A stretch of 64,000 nt of DNA, from contig NZ_CP075371.1 of NCBI RefSeq assembly GCF_018459925.1, forward strand, positions 2,294,001-2,358,000. Reading direction: 5' to 3'. A program made the position numbers and the translations under genes. A model generated the notes under the pieces. That model searched no databases and was not told where the DNA came from. It saw only the letters and a list, made by a program, of their open reading frames with translations. Below, one piece after another: positions 39,619 through 49,451 of this stretch (its first letter is position 1; each line of letters begins with the position of its first letter). This stretch comes from Nocardioides aquaticus (GTDB taxonomy: Bacteria > Actinomycetota > Actinomycetes > Propionibacteriales > Nocardioidaceae).

Positions 39619-40152
39619 ATGCCGTTCTGCACCGCCTGCGGTCGCCAGAACCCCGACGACGCGCGTTTCTGCGCCCAGTGCGGCACCCGGCTGGTCGGCG
39701 TCGACGCCCCCGCCGGTGGTGAGACGCCGGGGGAGACCACCGCGACCATCCAGGTCGGCGCCGTGAGCCCCGGCGGCGACGGAGCCAAGACCGACACCTC
39801 CGACGGGCTGCGGGCCGTCGACGCGGCCGCGGTCGACGCGCTCCCGCTGGGTCACGCCCTGCTCGTCGTGCAGAAGGGCCCCGGCTCCGGCAGCCGGTTC
39901 CTGCTCGACAGCGACGTGATCGAGGCCGGTCGCCACCAGGACAGCAGCATCTTCCTCGACGACGTCACCGTCTCGCGCCGCCACGCGGTGTTCACCCGGG
40001 AGGGCGACTCCTTCTCGGTGGCCGACGCGGGCAGCCTGAACGGCACGTACGTCAACCGCGACCGGATCGAGAAGGTCCGGCTCAACGACGGTGACGAGGT
40101 CCAGATCGGCAAGTACCGCCTGGTGTTCTTCTCCGGCCACGACCGCAGCTGA
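39619..40152 (+). CDS. garA: FHA domain protein GarA/OdhI with N-terminal zinc ribbon
   Basis: A 177-residue protein from ATG 39619 behind GAGGAG. Residues 1-28 form a zinc ribbon (CTACGRQNPDDARFCAQCG: two CxxC pairs). A phospho-acceptor motif GETTATIQV (residues ~37-45) fits the Thr-Thr site phosphorylated by PknB/PknG kinases in GarA. The FHA domain spans ~85-165, with the phosphothreonine-binding residues in EAGRHQDSSIFLDDVTVSRR and GSLNGTYVNRDRIE. GarA switches 2-oxoglutarate dehydrogenase and glutamate dehydrogenase on and off according to its phosphorylation. M. tuberculosis GarA has no zinc ribbon as far as I recall, so this form is worth comparison. A MerR-type dyad precedes the gene. 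Confidence 0.9.
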   Translation: MPFCTACGRQNPDDARFCAQCGTRLVGVDAPAGGETPGETTATIQVGAVSPGGDGAKTDTSDGLRAVDAAAVDALPLGHALLVVQKGPGSGSRFLLDSDVIEAGRHQDSSIFLDDVTVSRRHAVFTREGDSFSVADAGSLNGTYVNRDRIEKVRLNDGDEVQIGKYRLVFFSGHDRS

Positions 40153-40163
40153 GGTCGCTCGGC

Positions 40164-40922
40164 ATGGACCGGACGCCTCGCGCGGCCACCGCACCCGGGG
40201 AGGGTGCCTCCGGCGTCGCCCGTCACAACATCGGGCAGGTGCTCGACCTGCTGCGCCCCGACTACCCCTCGGTGACGATCCCCAAGATCCGCTTCCTCGA
40301 GGACAAGGGCCTGATCAAGCCCGAGCGGACCCCGGCGGGGTACCGCAAGTTCAGCGACGCCGACGTCGAGCGGCTGCGGTACGTGCTGCGGATGCAGCGC
40401 GACCACTACCTGCCGCTGAAGGTGATCGGGGAGCACCTCGACGCCCTGGACCGCGGCCTGGCCCCGCCGCCGATCGACTCCGTGGTGCCCACGGTGCCGG
40501 TCGTGGCCCTGGCCGCCGACGGGTTGCCGAGCGCGGCGTCGTTCAACCGGCGCGACGACCTGCGCCTGTCCCGGCGCGAGCTGGTCAAGATCGCCGAGAT
40601 CGACGAGGACCTGCTCGACCAGCTCGAGCAGTTCGGCCTGCTCGCCGTCCGGCCGGGGACCCGCCACTACGACGCCGACGCGCTGGTGGTGGCGCGGACC
40701 GCGCGCGACCTCTCCGACTTCGGCATCGAGCCCCGTCACCTGCGTGCGTTCCGCACCGCCGCGGACCGTGAGGTGGGCCTGGTGGAGCAGGTGACCGCGA
40801 CCGCCCGCGGGTCCCGCGACCCGGCTGCGAGCGCCCGTGCGCACGAGACGGCCTCGGAGGTGGCGGCGCTGACCGTGCGCCTGCACGCCACGCTCGTGAA
40901 GGCGGGTCTGCGCCGCCGCTGA
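40164..40922 (+). CDS. MerR family regulator, Rv1828-like
   Basis: A 252-residue protein from ATG 40164, 11 bp after garA. The N-terminal MerR winged helix (IGQVLDLLRPDYPSVTIPKI, RFLEDKGLIKPERTPAGYRK, VERLRYVLRMQRDHYLPLKV) is followed by a C-terminal domain (SRRELVKIAEIDEDLLDQLE) that looks like a second helix-turn-helix-like module, as in Rv1828 of M. tuberculosis. It is expected to bind DNA as a dimer. The dyads at 39550 and 41602 are candidate sites. Its effector is unknown. Confidence 0.87.
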   Translation: MDRTPRAATAPGEGASGVARHNIGQVLDLLRPDYPSVTIPKIRFLEDKGLIKPERTPAGYRKFSDADVERLRYVLRMQRDHYLPLKVIGEHLDALDRGLAPPPIDSVVPTVPVVALAADGLPSAASFNRRDDLRLSRRELVKIAEIDEDLLDQLEQFGLLAVRPGTRHYDADALVVARTARDLSDFGIEPRHLRAFRTAADREVGLVEQVTATARGSRDPAASARAHETASEVAALTVRLHATLVKAGLRRR

Positions 40923-40952
40923 CCGCCCACCGGTGCGGAGTAAGGTGACGAC

Positions 40953-41420
40953 GTGCGCGTAGTAGATGTCATGGGTGTCCGTGTCGAGATGCCCTCCAGC
41001 CAGCCGTTGGTGCTGCTGCGTGAGGTCTCGGGGGAGCGCTACCTGCCGATCTGGATCGGTGCGGTCGAGGCCACCGCGATCGCCTTCGCCCAGCAGGGCG
41101 TCGTCCCGCCGCGCCCGCTCACGCACGACCTGATGAAGGACGTGCTCGAGGCCACCGGCAACGAGCTGACCGAGGTCCGCATCACCGAGGTCAAGGACGG
41201 CGTCTTCTTCGCGCTGCTCGTGCTCGGCTCCGGCGCCGAGGTCAGCGCACGCCCGTCGGACTCGATCGCGCTCGCCCTGCGCACCGGCACCCGGATCGTG
41301 TGCGCCGACGAGGTGCTCGACGAGGCCGGCCTGGCCGTCCCGGCCGAGCAGGAGGACGAGGTCGAGAAGTTCCGCGAGTTCCTCGACCACGTCACGCCCG
41401 AGGACTTCGACCCCGCCTGA
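40953..41420 (+). CDS. Bifunctional nuclease family protein (DUF151), Rv1829-like
   Basis: A 155-residue protein from GTG 40953, with TAAGGT six bases upstream (leaderless). It has the DUF151 pattern MPSSQPLVLLREVSGERYLP, IWIGAVEATAIAFAQQGVVP, RPLTHDLMKDVLEATG, VFFALLVLGSGAEVSARPSD and SIALALRTGTRIVCADEVLD. Plant and bacterial members have been reported to act on RNA and DNA, but the role of the actinobacterial version is not known. It lies in the conserved order between the two MerR genes. Confidence 0.9.
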   Translation: MRVVDVMGVRVEMPSSQPLVLLREVSGERYLPIWIGAVEATAIAFAQQGVVPPRPLTHDLMKDVLEATGNELTEVRITEVKDGVFFALLVLGSGAEVSARPSDSIALALRTGTRIVCADEVLDEAGLAVPAEQEDEVEKFREFLDHVTPEDFDPA

Positions 41421-41506
41421 CCGGGTCGTCGGGGGACCGGGTGCGCCGCGGCGTACCCGGGGCGCTGCGTGCGCGGGCGCCGCGGCCGCGCACAGCCCCC
41501 GGGCCC

Positions 41507-41580
41507 GCTGTAACGCTGTGTTACTTCGTCTCCTGCAGCGTCATGACGCTGCACCAGAGGATGTAACACAGCGTTACAGC
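41507..41580. repeat. 74-bp palindromic element, copy 2
   Basis: The same 18-bp arms as copy 1 (GCTGTAACGCTGTGTTAC at 41507-41524, complement at 41563-41580) and a 38-nt centre. The centre itself holds the perfect 20-bp palindrome TGCAGCGTCATGACGCTGCA (41534-41553). It sits 86 bp after the DUF151 gene and 207 bp before ftsR. Confidence 0.92.
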
Positions 41581-41601
41581 TGCGCCTTCTCGCTGCCAAA
41601 C

Positions 41602-41628
41602 CCCTCACCCTCAGGTTGAGGGTGAGGG
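41602..41628. promoter_or_regulatory. Perfect dyad before ftsR, MerR-type
   Basis: CCCTCACCCTCA-GGT-TGAGGGTGAGGG: 12-bp arms with a 3-nt centre, 26 bp upstream of the -35 box at 41654. The inner half-sites CCTCA/TGAGG resemble the dyad before garA, so one of the two MerR proteins of the cluster may bind both. Confidence 0.55.
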
Positions 41629-41653
41629 TCGGCGACACGCGGGGCTGCTGTCG

Positions 41654-41682
41654 TTGACCCCGCTGCGACGGGGTCCTACCTT
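41654..41682 (+). promoter_or_regulatory. Sigma70-type promoter for ftsR
   Basis: TTGACC (41654-41659), exactly 17 bp, then TACCTT (41677-41682). The predicted transcript has a leader of about 100 nt and a ribosome binding site GGAGG before GTG 41788. Confidence 0.65.
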
Positions 41683-41787
41683 GAAGTCCTCCGTATGTAA
41701 CTCCACCGCTGTGGTGCGACCGGCCCGACCGGTCCGCACGGCTTTCCTGGGAGCTACCCTGCACGGAGCAGACCGACGGAGGACCGC

Positions 41788-42405
41788 GTGACCGAGCAGA
41801 AGCCCCCCGGGGCAGCCAGCAGTGCCACCCAGCCCGACCCCGTAGGCGTCCACGCCACGGCGCTCGCCGAGGAGCAGGGCCTGCTCTTCACCGACGACGT
41901 CTCGCCGCTGCCCAGCGACGTCGGCTACCGCGGGCCCACGGCCTGCAACGCCGCCGGGATCACCTACCGCCAGCTCGACTACTGGGCCCGCACCGGCCTG
42001 ATCGAGCCGACCGTGCGCGGCGCCTCCGGGTCCGGCTCGCAGCGGCTGTACTCCTTCCGCGACATCTTGATCCTCAAGGTGATCAAGCGCCTGCTCGACG
42101 CCGGCATCTCGCTGCAGCAGATCCGGACCGCGGTCTCGCACCTGCGCGAGCGCGGCACCGACGACCTGACCCAGGTCACCTTGATGAGCGACGGTGCCTC
42201 GGTCTACGAGTGCACCAGCAACGACGAGGTCATCGACCTGCTCCAGGGCGGGCAGGGCGTCTTCGGGATCGCGATCGGCGGTGTCTGGCGCGAGATCGAG
42301 GGCACGCTGGCCCAGCTGCCCAGCGAGCGTGCGGCCGAGCCGGGCGCCGCGCCCAGCGCCCGCGACGAGCTCGCGGCCCGCCGCGCCGCCCGCAAGACCG
42401 GCTGA
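41788..42405 (+). CDS. ftsR: MerR family transcriptional regulator FtsR
   Basis: A 205-residue protein from GTG 41788, with GGAGG upstream. The MerR DNA-binding domain (residues ~55-125) reads ACNAAGITYRQLDYWARTGL, IEPTVRGASGSGSQRLYSFR and LKVIKRLLDAGISLQQIRTA. The C-terminal domain has TLMSDGASVYECTSNDEVID, conserved in FtsR of Corynebacterium glutamicum and Rv1830 of M. tuberculosis. C. glutamicum FtsR activates ftsZ. By orthology and gene order this is probably a cell-division regulator. The strong dyad upstream may be an autoregulatory site. Confidence 0.88.
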   Translation: MTEQKPPGAASSATQPDPVGVHATALAEEQGLLFTDDVSPLPSDVGYRGPTACNAAGITYRQLDYWARTGLIEPTVRGASGSGSQRLYSFRDILILKVIKRLLDAGISLQQIRTAVSHLRERGTDDLTQVTLMSDGASVYECTSNDEVIDLLQGGQGVFGIAIGGVWREIEGTLAQLPSERAAEPGAAPSARDELAARRAARKTG

Positions 42406-42479
42406 CCCGCCCGACCAGAACCGCCCGTACGACCGGTCGGGCCTGACTCGTGGGCTAGGCTCGACCTGCTGACGATCCC

Positions 42480-42606
42480 GCACGGGAGAGTCTTGCCGCC
42501 GCAGCCCCGGGTGACCGGGTCACGGTGGGAAGCGCCGAAGGGGCAAATCCTCCCCGGAACCTCTCAGGCGCCCGGACCGTGCGGAGAAGGCAGCTCTGGA
42601 GCTCCG
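42480..42606 (+). promoter_or_regulatory. Glycine riboswitch upstream of gcvP
   Basis: Conserved aptamer segments occur in order: CACGGGAGAGTC, AGCGCCGAAGGGGCAA, CGGAACCTCTCAGGCGC, GGACCGTG and the closing helix CAGCTCTGGAGCTCC. A -10-like TAGGCT lies at 42456-42461. I see one clear aptamer followed by the trailing helix, not a full second aptamer. Glycine binding normally switches on glycine cleavage genes. The expression platform is probably the 42607-42673 leader. Confidence 0.9.
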
Positions 42607-42673
42607 ACGACGGGGTGACAGAGGGGGAGGTGAACGAGTGCGCCCATCCACTCTCGTCCCTCCAGGAGCCCGC

Positions 42674-45582
<2,909 letters not shown>

Positions 45583-45586
<4 letters not shown>

Positions 45587-46947
45587 GCGCCCTGCTGGAG
45601 CCCACGGCCCGGGCGGCCGTGGGCGTGCTGGCCCGCGCCCAGGCCACCGGGCGGATCCCGTCACTGGTGGGCGGCGTCGTCCGTGAGGGCGACGTCGTCT
45701 GGAGCGCCGGTCGCGGCACCTCGGTGACCGCGCCGTCGACCACCGGCGCCCGCCCGGACGCCGGCACGCAGTACAAGATCGGCTCGGTCACCAAGACGAT
45801 GACCGCGGTGCTGGTCATGCTGGCCCGCGAGCGCGGCGACCTGGCGCTCGACGACACGGTCGGGCGCTTCCTGCCCGACGGGCCGTTCGCCGACGCGACC
45901 CTGCGCTCGCTGCTGTCGCACTCGGCCGGGATCACCGCCGAGCCGCACGGCACCTGGTGGGAGCGCTCCACCGGTGGCGACCGGGCTGCCCTGGTCGCCG
46001 CGCACGCCGGCGCCGAGCGGGTCCTGGAGACCGGCTCGCAGCACCACTACTCCAACCTCGGCTTCGGGGTCCTCGGCGAGGTCGCGGCCGAGGTGGCCGG
46101 GTCGTCGTGGTGGGCGGCGCTCTCCGAGCAGGTCCTCGGCCCCCTGGGGATGACCCGGACGACCTACCAGTTCGAGGAGCCGTACGCCCGGGGCTGGGCC
46201 GTCGACGCCCTCACCGGCGAGCTGGTCGCCGAGCCGCTGCCCGACACCGGGGCGATGGCACCGGCCGGTCAGCTGTGGAGCACCGTGACCGACCTCGGCA
46301 CCTGGCTGTCCGCGCTGGTCGACCCGGACGCCTCGGTGCTGACCGAGGAGTCGCTGGTGGCGATGCGGACCCCGCAGGCGAGCACGCCCGGGGACCGGTC
46401 GGGCTCGTCGTACGGGCTGGGGGTCTCGGTGACCGTCGCCGGCGGACGGATGCTGGTGGGCCACGGCGGCTCGATGCCCGGCTTCACCTGCGGCGTCCTG
46501 GTCGACGTCGACTCGCGCACCGGCGCGGTGGTGCTGACCAACGGGGCGTACGGCCTGGGCGGCGCCACCCGCGAGCTGTTGGAGACGGTGCTGGACGCCG
46601 AACCGCCGCTGCCACGCGAGTGGAGCCCGACGACGGCACCTGTGCCGGAGGTGGTGCGCGAGGTGCTCGGCACCTGGCACTGGGGCCACGCCCCGTCGGT
46701 GCTGCGCTGGGACGGCAGCCACCTGCAGCTGGCCCCGGCCGACGGCCCGGGACGCGCGATGTCCTTCGCGCCCACCGACGACCCGGAGGTCTTCGTCGGT
46801 GCCACCGGCTACCTGACCGGGGAGACCCTGCGCGTGGAGCGGCACCCCGACGGCTCGGTCAGCCACCTGGGCTGCGCGACCTTCGTCTACACCCGCGTCC
46901 CGTACGACCCCCGCGCCCCCATCCCCACGCCCACCGAGCCGAGATGA
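45583..46947 (+). CDS. Serine hydrolase, class C beta-lactamase/penicillin-binding fold
   Basis: A 454-residue protein from GTG 45583, within the gcvP stop. The active-site motifs are the SxxK box in [17 protein letters not shown], the Tyr-x-Asn in [13 protein letters not shown] and the HGG-like box in [12 protein letters not shown]. There is no signal peptide, so it is probably cytoplasmic: an esterase, amidase or peptidase rather than a true beta-lactamase. The C-terminal 100 residues form a beta-rich lipocalin-like domain ([20 protein letters not shown]). It is co-translated with gcvP, which may be only read-through. The stop TGA is part of the first unit of repeat array E. Confidence 0.87.
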
Positions 46948-47006
46948 CGCTTCCGGACAGCCGAGATGACGCTCGCGGCGCCTCGAGGTGACGGTTCCGG
47001 CGCGCC
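46941..47006 (+). repeat. 22-bp tandem repeat, array E (3 units)
   Basis: Units begin at 46941, 46963 and 46985, with tails ACAGCC, CGCCTC and CGCGCC; the third has the GAGGTGACGGTTCCGG core. The TGA of the first unit is the stop codon of the serine hydrolase gene. With array F it encloses the CHAD gene in inverted orientation. Confidence 0.92.
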
Positions 47007-47048
47007 GGGGTGGTGGCCGGGGGGCGTACGCCGGTCCAGAATGCGGCG

Positions 47049-47960
47049 GTGGCCGACCTCGACCCCGACTCACCCGCCCGTGACGTCCTGCATCGCCGGC
47101 TGACCGAGCTCGCCGAGCGGCTCCCGGCCGCTGTCGCCGCGGCGCGGGAGGACCGGGACGACGGGCTGCACCGCACCCGCACCACCTGCCGTCGGCTGCG
47201 CGCGGTGCTGGTGGCGTACCGACCGCTGGTCGACCGCGAGCGGGTCGAGCCGGTGCGCGACGAGCTCCGGTGGCTGGCCCGGGCGCTGGGGGAGCGCCGC
47301 GACGTCGAGGTGGTCGGCGAGCGCCTGGGCCGGCTGCTGGACGAGGAGGAGCCGCGCCTGGTGCGGGGGCCCGTACGCCGTCGGCTGGCGACGCACCAAC
47401 GGGCCGCGCGGAGGACGACCGGTGCCGCCGACGACGTCCTCGACTCGGACCGCTGCGCGCGGCTCGTCGAGGCCGTGCGTCGGCTGGCCGAGTCCCCACC
47501 GTGGACCGTCCGGGCGGACAAGAGAGCCTCGAAGGTCGTGACCAAGCGGTTGCGCAAGGAGCTGTCCCGCGTCGCCGACCGCCTGGACGCCGTGCCCGAC
47601 GGCGAGCCGGGCGCCCGCGCCGAGCGCGAGCGTGACGAGGCCGTCCACGACCTGCGCAAGGCGGTGAAGCGGCTGCGGTACGCCGCCGAGGTCGCCCGAC
47701 CGGCCTTCGGCGCGGACGCCGACCGCCTCACGAAACGCGCCAAGCGGCTGACCACGGCGCTCGGGGACCGTCAGGACACCGTCGAGACCCGGGCGCTGCT
47801 GCGGACCCTCGCCGACGAGGCGGAGCAGTCCGGGGAGCCGACCTTCACCTGGGGCCGGCTGCACGCCCGCGAGGAGTCCGCGGCGCACGCCGTCGAGGCC
47901 GACCTGCCCCGCTTGTGGGACGCGGTCGCCCGCGACAAGACGAGCGGCTGGGTGCGCTGA
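47049..47960 (+). CDS. CHAD domain protein
   Basis: About 303 residues from GTG 47049, with CAGAAT six bases upstream (leaderless); the frame is open to GTG 47010 within DNA next to repeat array E. It is all-helical and Arg-rich, with two CHAD half-repeats: DGLHRTRTTCRRLRAVLVAY, and EAVHDLRKAVKRLRYAAEVA followed by RLTTALGDRQDTVETRALLR. The conserved His and basic residues fit binding of polyphosphate, which CHAD proteins are known to do. No CYTH triphosphatase domain is attached. The gene stands alone between two inverted copies of the 22-bp repeat array, which may mark it as a cassette. Confidence 0.85.
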   Translation: MADLDPDSPARDVLHRRLTELAERLPAAVAAAREDRDDGLHRTRTTCRRLRAVLVAYRPLVDRERVEPVRDELRWLARALGERRDVEVVGERLGRLLDEEEPRLVRGPVRRRLATHQRAARRTTGAADDVLDSDRCARLVEAVRRLAESPPWTVRADKRASKVVTKRLRKELSRVADRLDAVPDGEPGARAERERDEAVHDLRKAVKRLRYAAEVARPAFGADADRLTKRAKRLTTALGDRQDTVETRALLRTLADEAEQSGEPTFTWGRLHAREESAAHAVEADLPRLWDAVARDKTSGWVR

Positions 47961-47969
47961 GCGGCACCG

Positions 47970-48035
47970 AGGTCGCCGGAACCGTCACCTCGAGGCGCCG
48001 CGAGCGTCATCTCGGCTGTCCGCGAGCGTCATCTC
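47970..48035 (-). repeat. 22-bp tandem repeat, array F (3 units)
   Basis: Minus-strand units begin at 48035, 48013 and 47991, in the same order of types as arrays B and E (ACAGCC, CGCCTC, then GAGGTGACGGTTCCGG). It lies between the convergent CHAD and tldE genes, 9 bp after the CHAD stop. Confidence 0.92.
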
Positions 48036-48041
48036 GGCGGG

Positions 48042-49451
48042 TCAGAGGGCCTGGGAGACGCTGGACATGTTGAAGTCCGGGACCCGCAGCGGCGGCATCG
48101 CGGTGCGGGAGAAGTAGTCGTCGCCCCACTCGCGGCTGAAGGCGGGCACGGTCGCACCGGCGTGGCTGAACCGGCGGAGGAGGTCGACCGGGCTCTCGTT
48201 GAACCGGAAGTTGTTGACCGCGCCGGTCACCTCCCCGTCCTCGACGAGGTAGACGCCGTCGCGGGTCAGGCCGGTCAGCAGCAGGGTCTGCGGGTCGACC
48301 TCGCGGATGTACCAGAGGCAGGTCAGCAGCAGGCCGCGCTCGGTGCCCGCGACCAGGTCGTCGATGCTCCCGCTCGCGCCGTCGACCTCGAGCAGCAGGT
48401 TGTCGACGTACGGCGTCACGGGCAGGTCGGTCATCGCCGCGGAGTGCCGGGTCTGGATCAGCGAGGTCAGCTCGCCGTCGCGCAGCCAGTCGGTGCGTCC
48501 CAGCGGCAGCCCGTTGTCGAAGACCGACGACTCGTTGGACGACGAGGTGGCCAGCGCGAACGGCGCGCACTCCAGACCGGGTGCGGCGGGGTCGGACCAC
48601 AGGCCGACCCCGGGGCGCGCCAGGCACTCGCCGACGCGGGTCCCGCCGCCGCGGCGGCTGTAGACCGACTGGCCCTCGTGGGCGTCGCGGCCACCGGCGT
48701 ACCAGTAGGCGTCGATCATCAGGTCGGCCACGGCCGTCGGCGGCAGGATCGTGTCGTAGCGACCGGCGGGGAGGTCGACGCGGCGCTCGGCCCAGGCCAG
48801 GCGCCTGGCCAGCTCGTCGTCAAGGGCCAGCGGGTCGACGTCGGTGAAGTCGCGGGTCGCGGCGCCGACCCAGGCGCTGCGGGTCAGGTCGGCGCTCTTG
48901 CCGGTCACCCCGACGTGGCCGTTGGGCTGGACGTGGCGCAGCCGCAGGCCGGTGCTGGAGGCGAGGTAGGTCGTGGTCATCTCGTGGTGCACGAACCCGT
49001 AGAGCACCCGGCCGGCGGACCGGGCACGCCCGAAGGCCTCGCCGAGCGCGGGCGCCACGGTGGCGTACACCTCGATGTCGGTCGGCTGGGGGGCGTCGGC
49101 CCAGTCCGCGGACACCCGGTCCCCGAGCAGCTCGGCGACGTCCTCGGCCGGCGAGGAGGCGCGTGCCGCGGCGTCCGCGGCGGCCACGAGGGCCTCGACC
49201 TGGTCGCGCGTGGTCGCGGTGGAGGTGACCGACCCGGTGCCGGTCCCGGCGGCGGACCGCGCGAAGGACACGACGGTGACCGACGAGGCGTGCATGACAC
49301 CGTTGGTGGTCAGGGTGTTGGTGGCCCAGCGCAGGTTCGCGCTGGTGGCGTCGCGGACGACGACCACGCAGTCGTCGGCGGTGCTCGCGGCCAGCGCGTG
49401 CTCGGCGAGGTCCTGGGGGGTCGGTGCGGCAGCGGATCCGGCGGTGGCCAT
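48042..49451 (-). CDS. tldE: TldE/PmbA family protein (metallopeptidase partner)
   Basis: A 469-residue protein from ATG 49451, one base overlapping the tldD stop (TGATG). It shows the TldE pattern: TNTLTTNGVMHASSVTVVSF near the N-terminus, LPPTAVADLMIDAYWYAGGR, GLWSDPAAPGLECAPFALAT, TRHSAAMTDLPVTPYVDNLL and the C-terminal GEVTGAVNNFRFNESPVDLL. It lacks the HExxxH zinc site, as TldE should. In E. coli, TldD-TldE form a heterodimeric protease that matures microcin B17 and degrades CcdA. The native substrate in actinobacteria is unknown. Confidence 0.9.
   Translation of the reverse strand: MATAGSAAAPTPQDLAEHALAASTADDCVVVVRDATSANLRWATNTLTTNGVMHASSVTVVSFARSAAGTGTGSVTSTATTRDQVEALVAAADAAARASSPAEDVAELLGDRVSADWADAPQPTDIEVYATVAPALGEAFGRARSAGRVLYGFVHHEMTTTYLASSTGLRLRHVQPNGHVGVTGKSADLTRSAWVGAATRDFTDVDPLALDDELARRLAWAERRVDLPAGRYDTILPPTAVADLMIDAYWYAGGRDAHEGQSVYSRRGGGTRVGECLARPGVGLWSDPAAPGLECAPFALATSSSNESSVFDNGLPLGRTDWLRDGELTSLIQTRHSAAMTDLPVTPYVDNLLLEVDGASGSIDDLVAGTERGLLLTCLWYIREVDPQTLLLTGLTRDGVYLVEDGEVTGAVNNFRFNESPVDLLRRFSHAGATVPAFSREWGDDYFSRTAMPPLRVPDFNMSSVSQAL

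Noticed and set aside
42480..42673. Tandem second glycine aptamer
   Set aside because: After the first aptamer only the trailing helix and a short leader remain; no second set of conserved aptamer segments fits before the start codon.
47010..47048. Earlier GTG start for the CHAD protein
   Set aside because: The extra 13 codons follow directly on repeat array E and have no ribosome binding site, whereas GTG 47049 has a -10 hexamer at leaderless distance.
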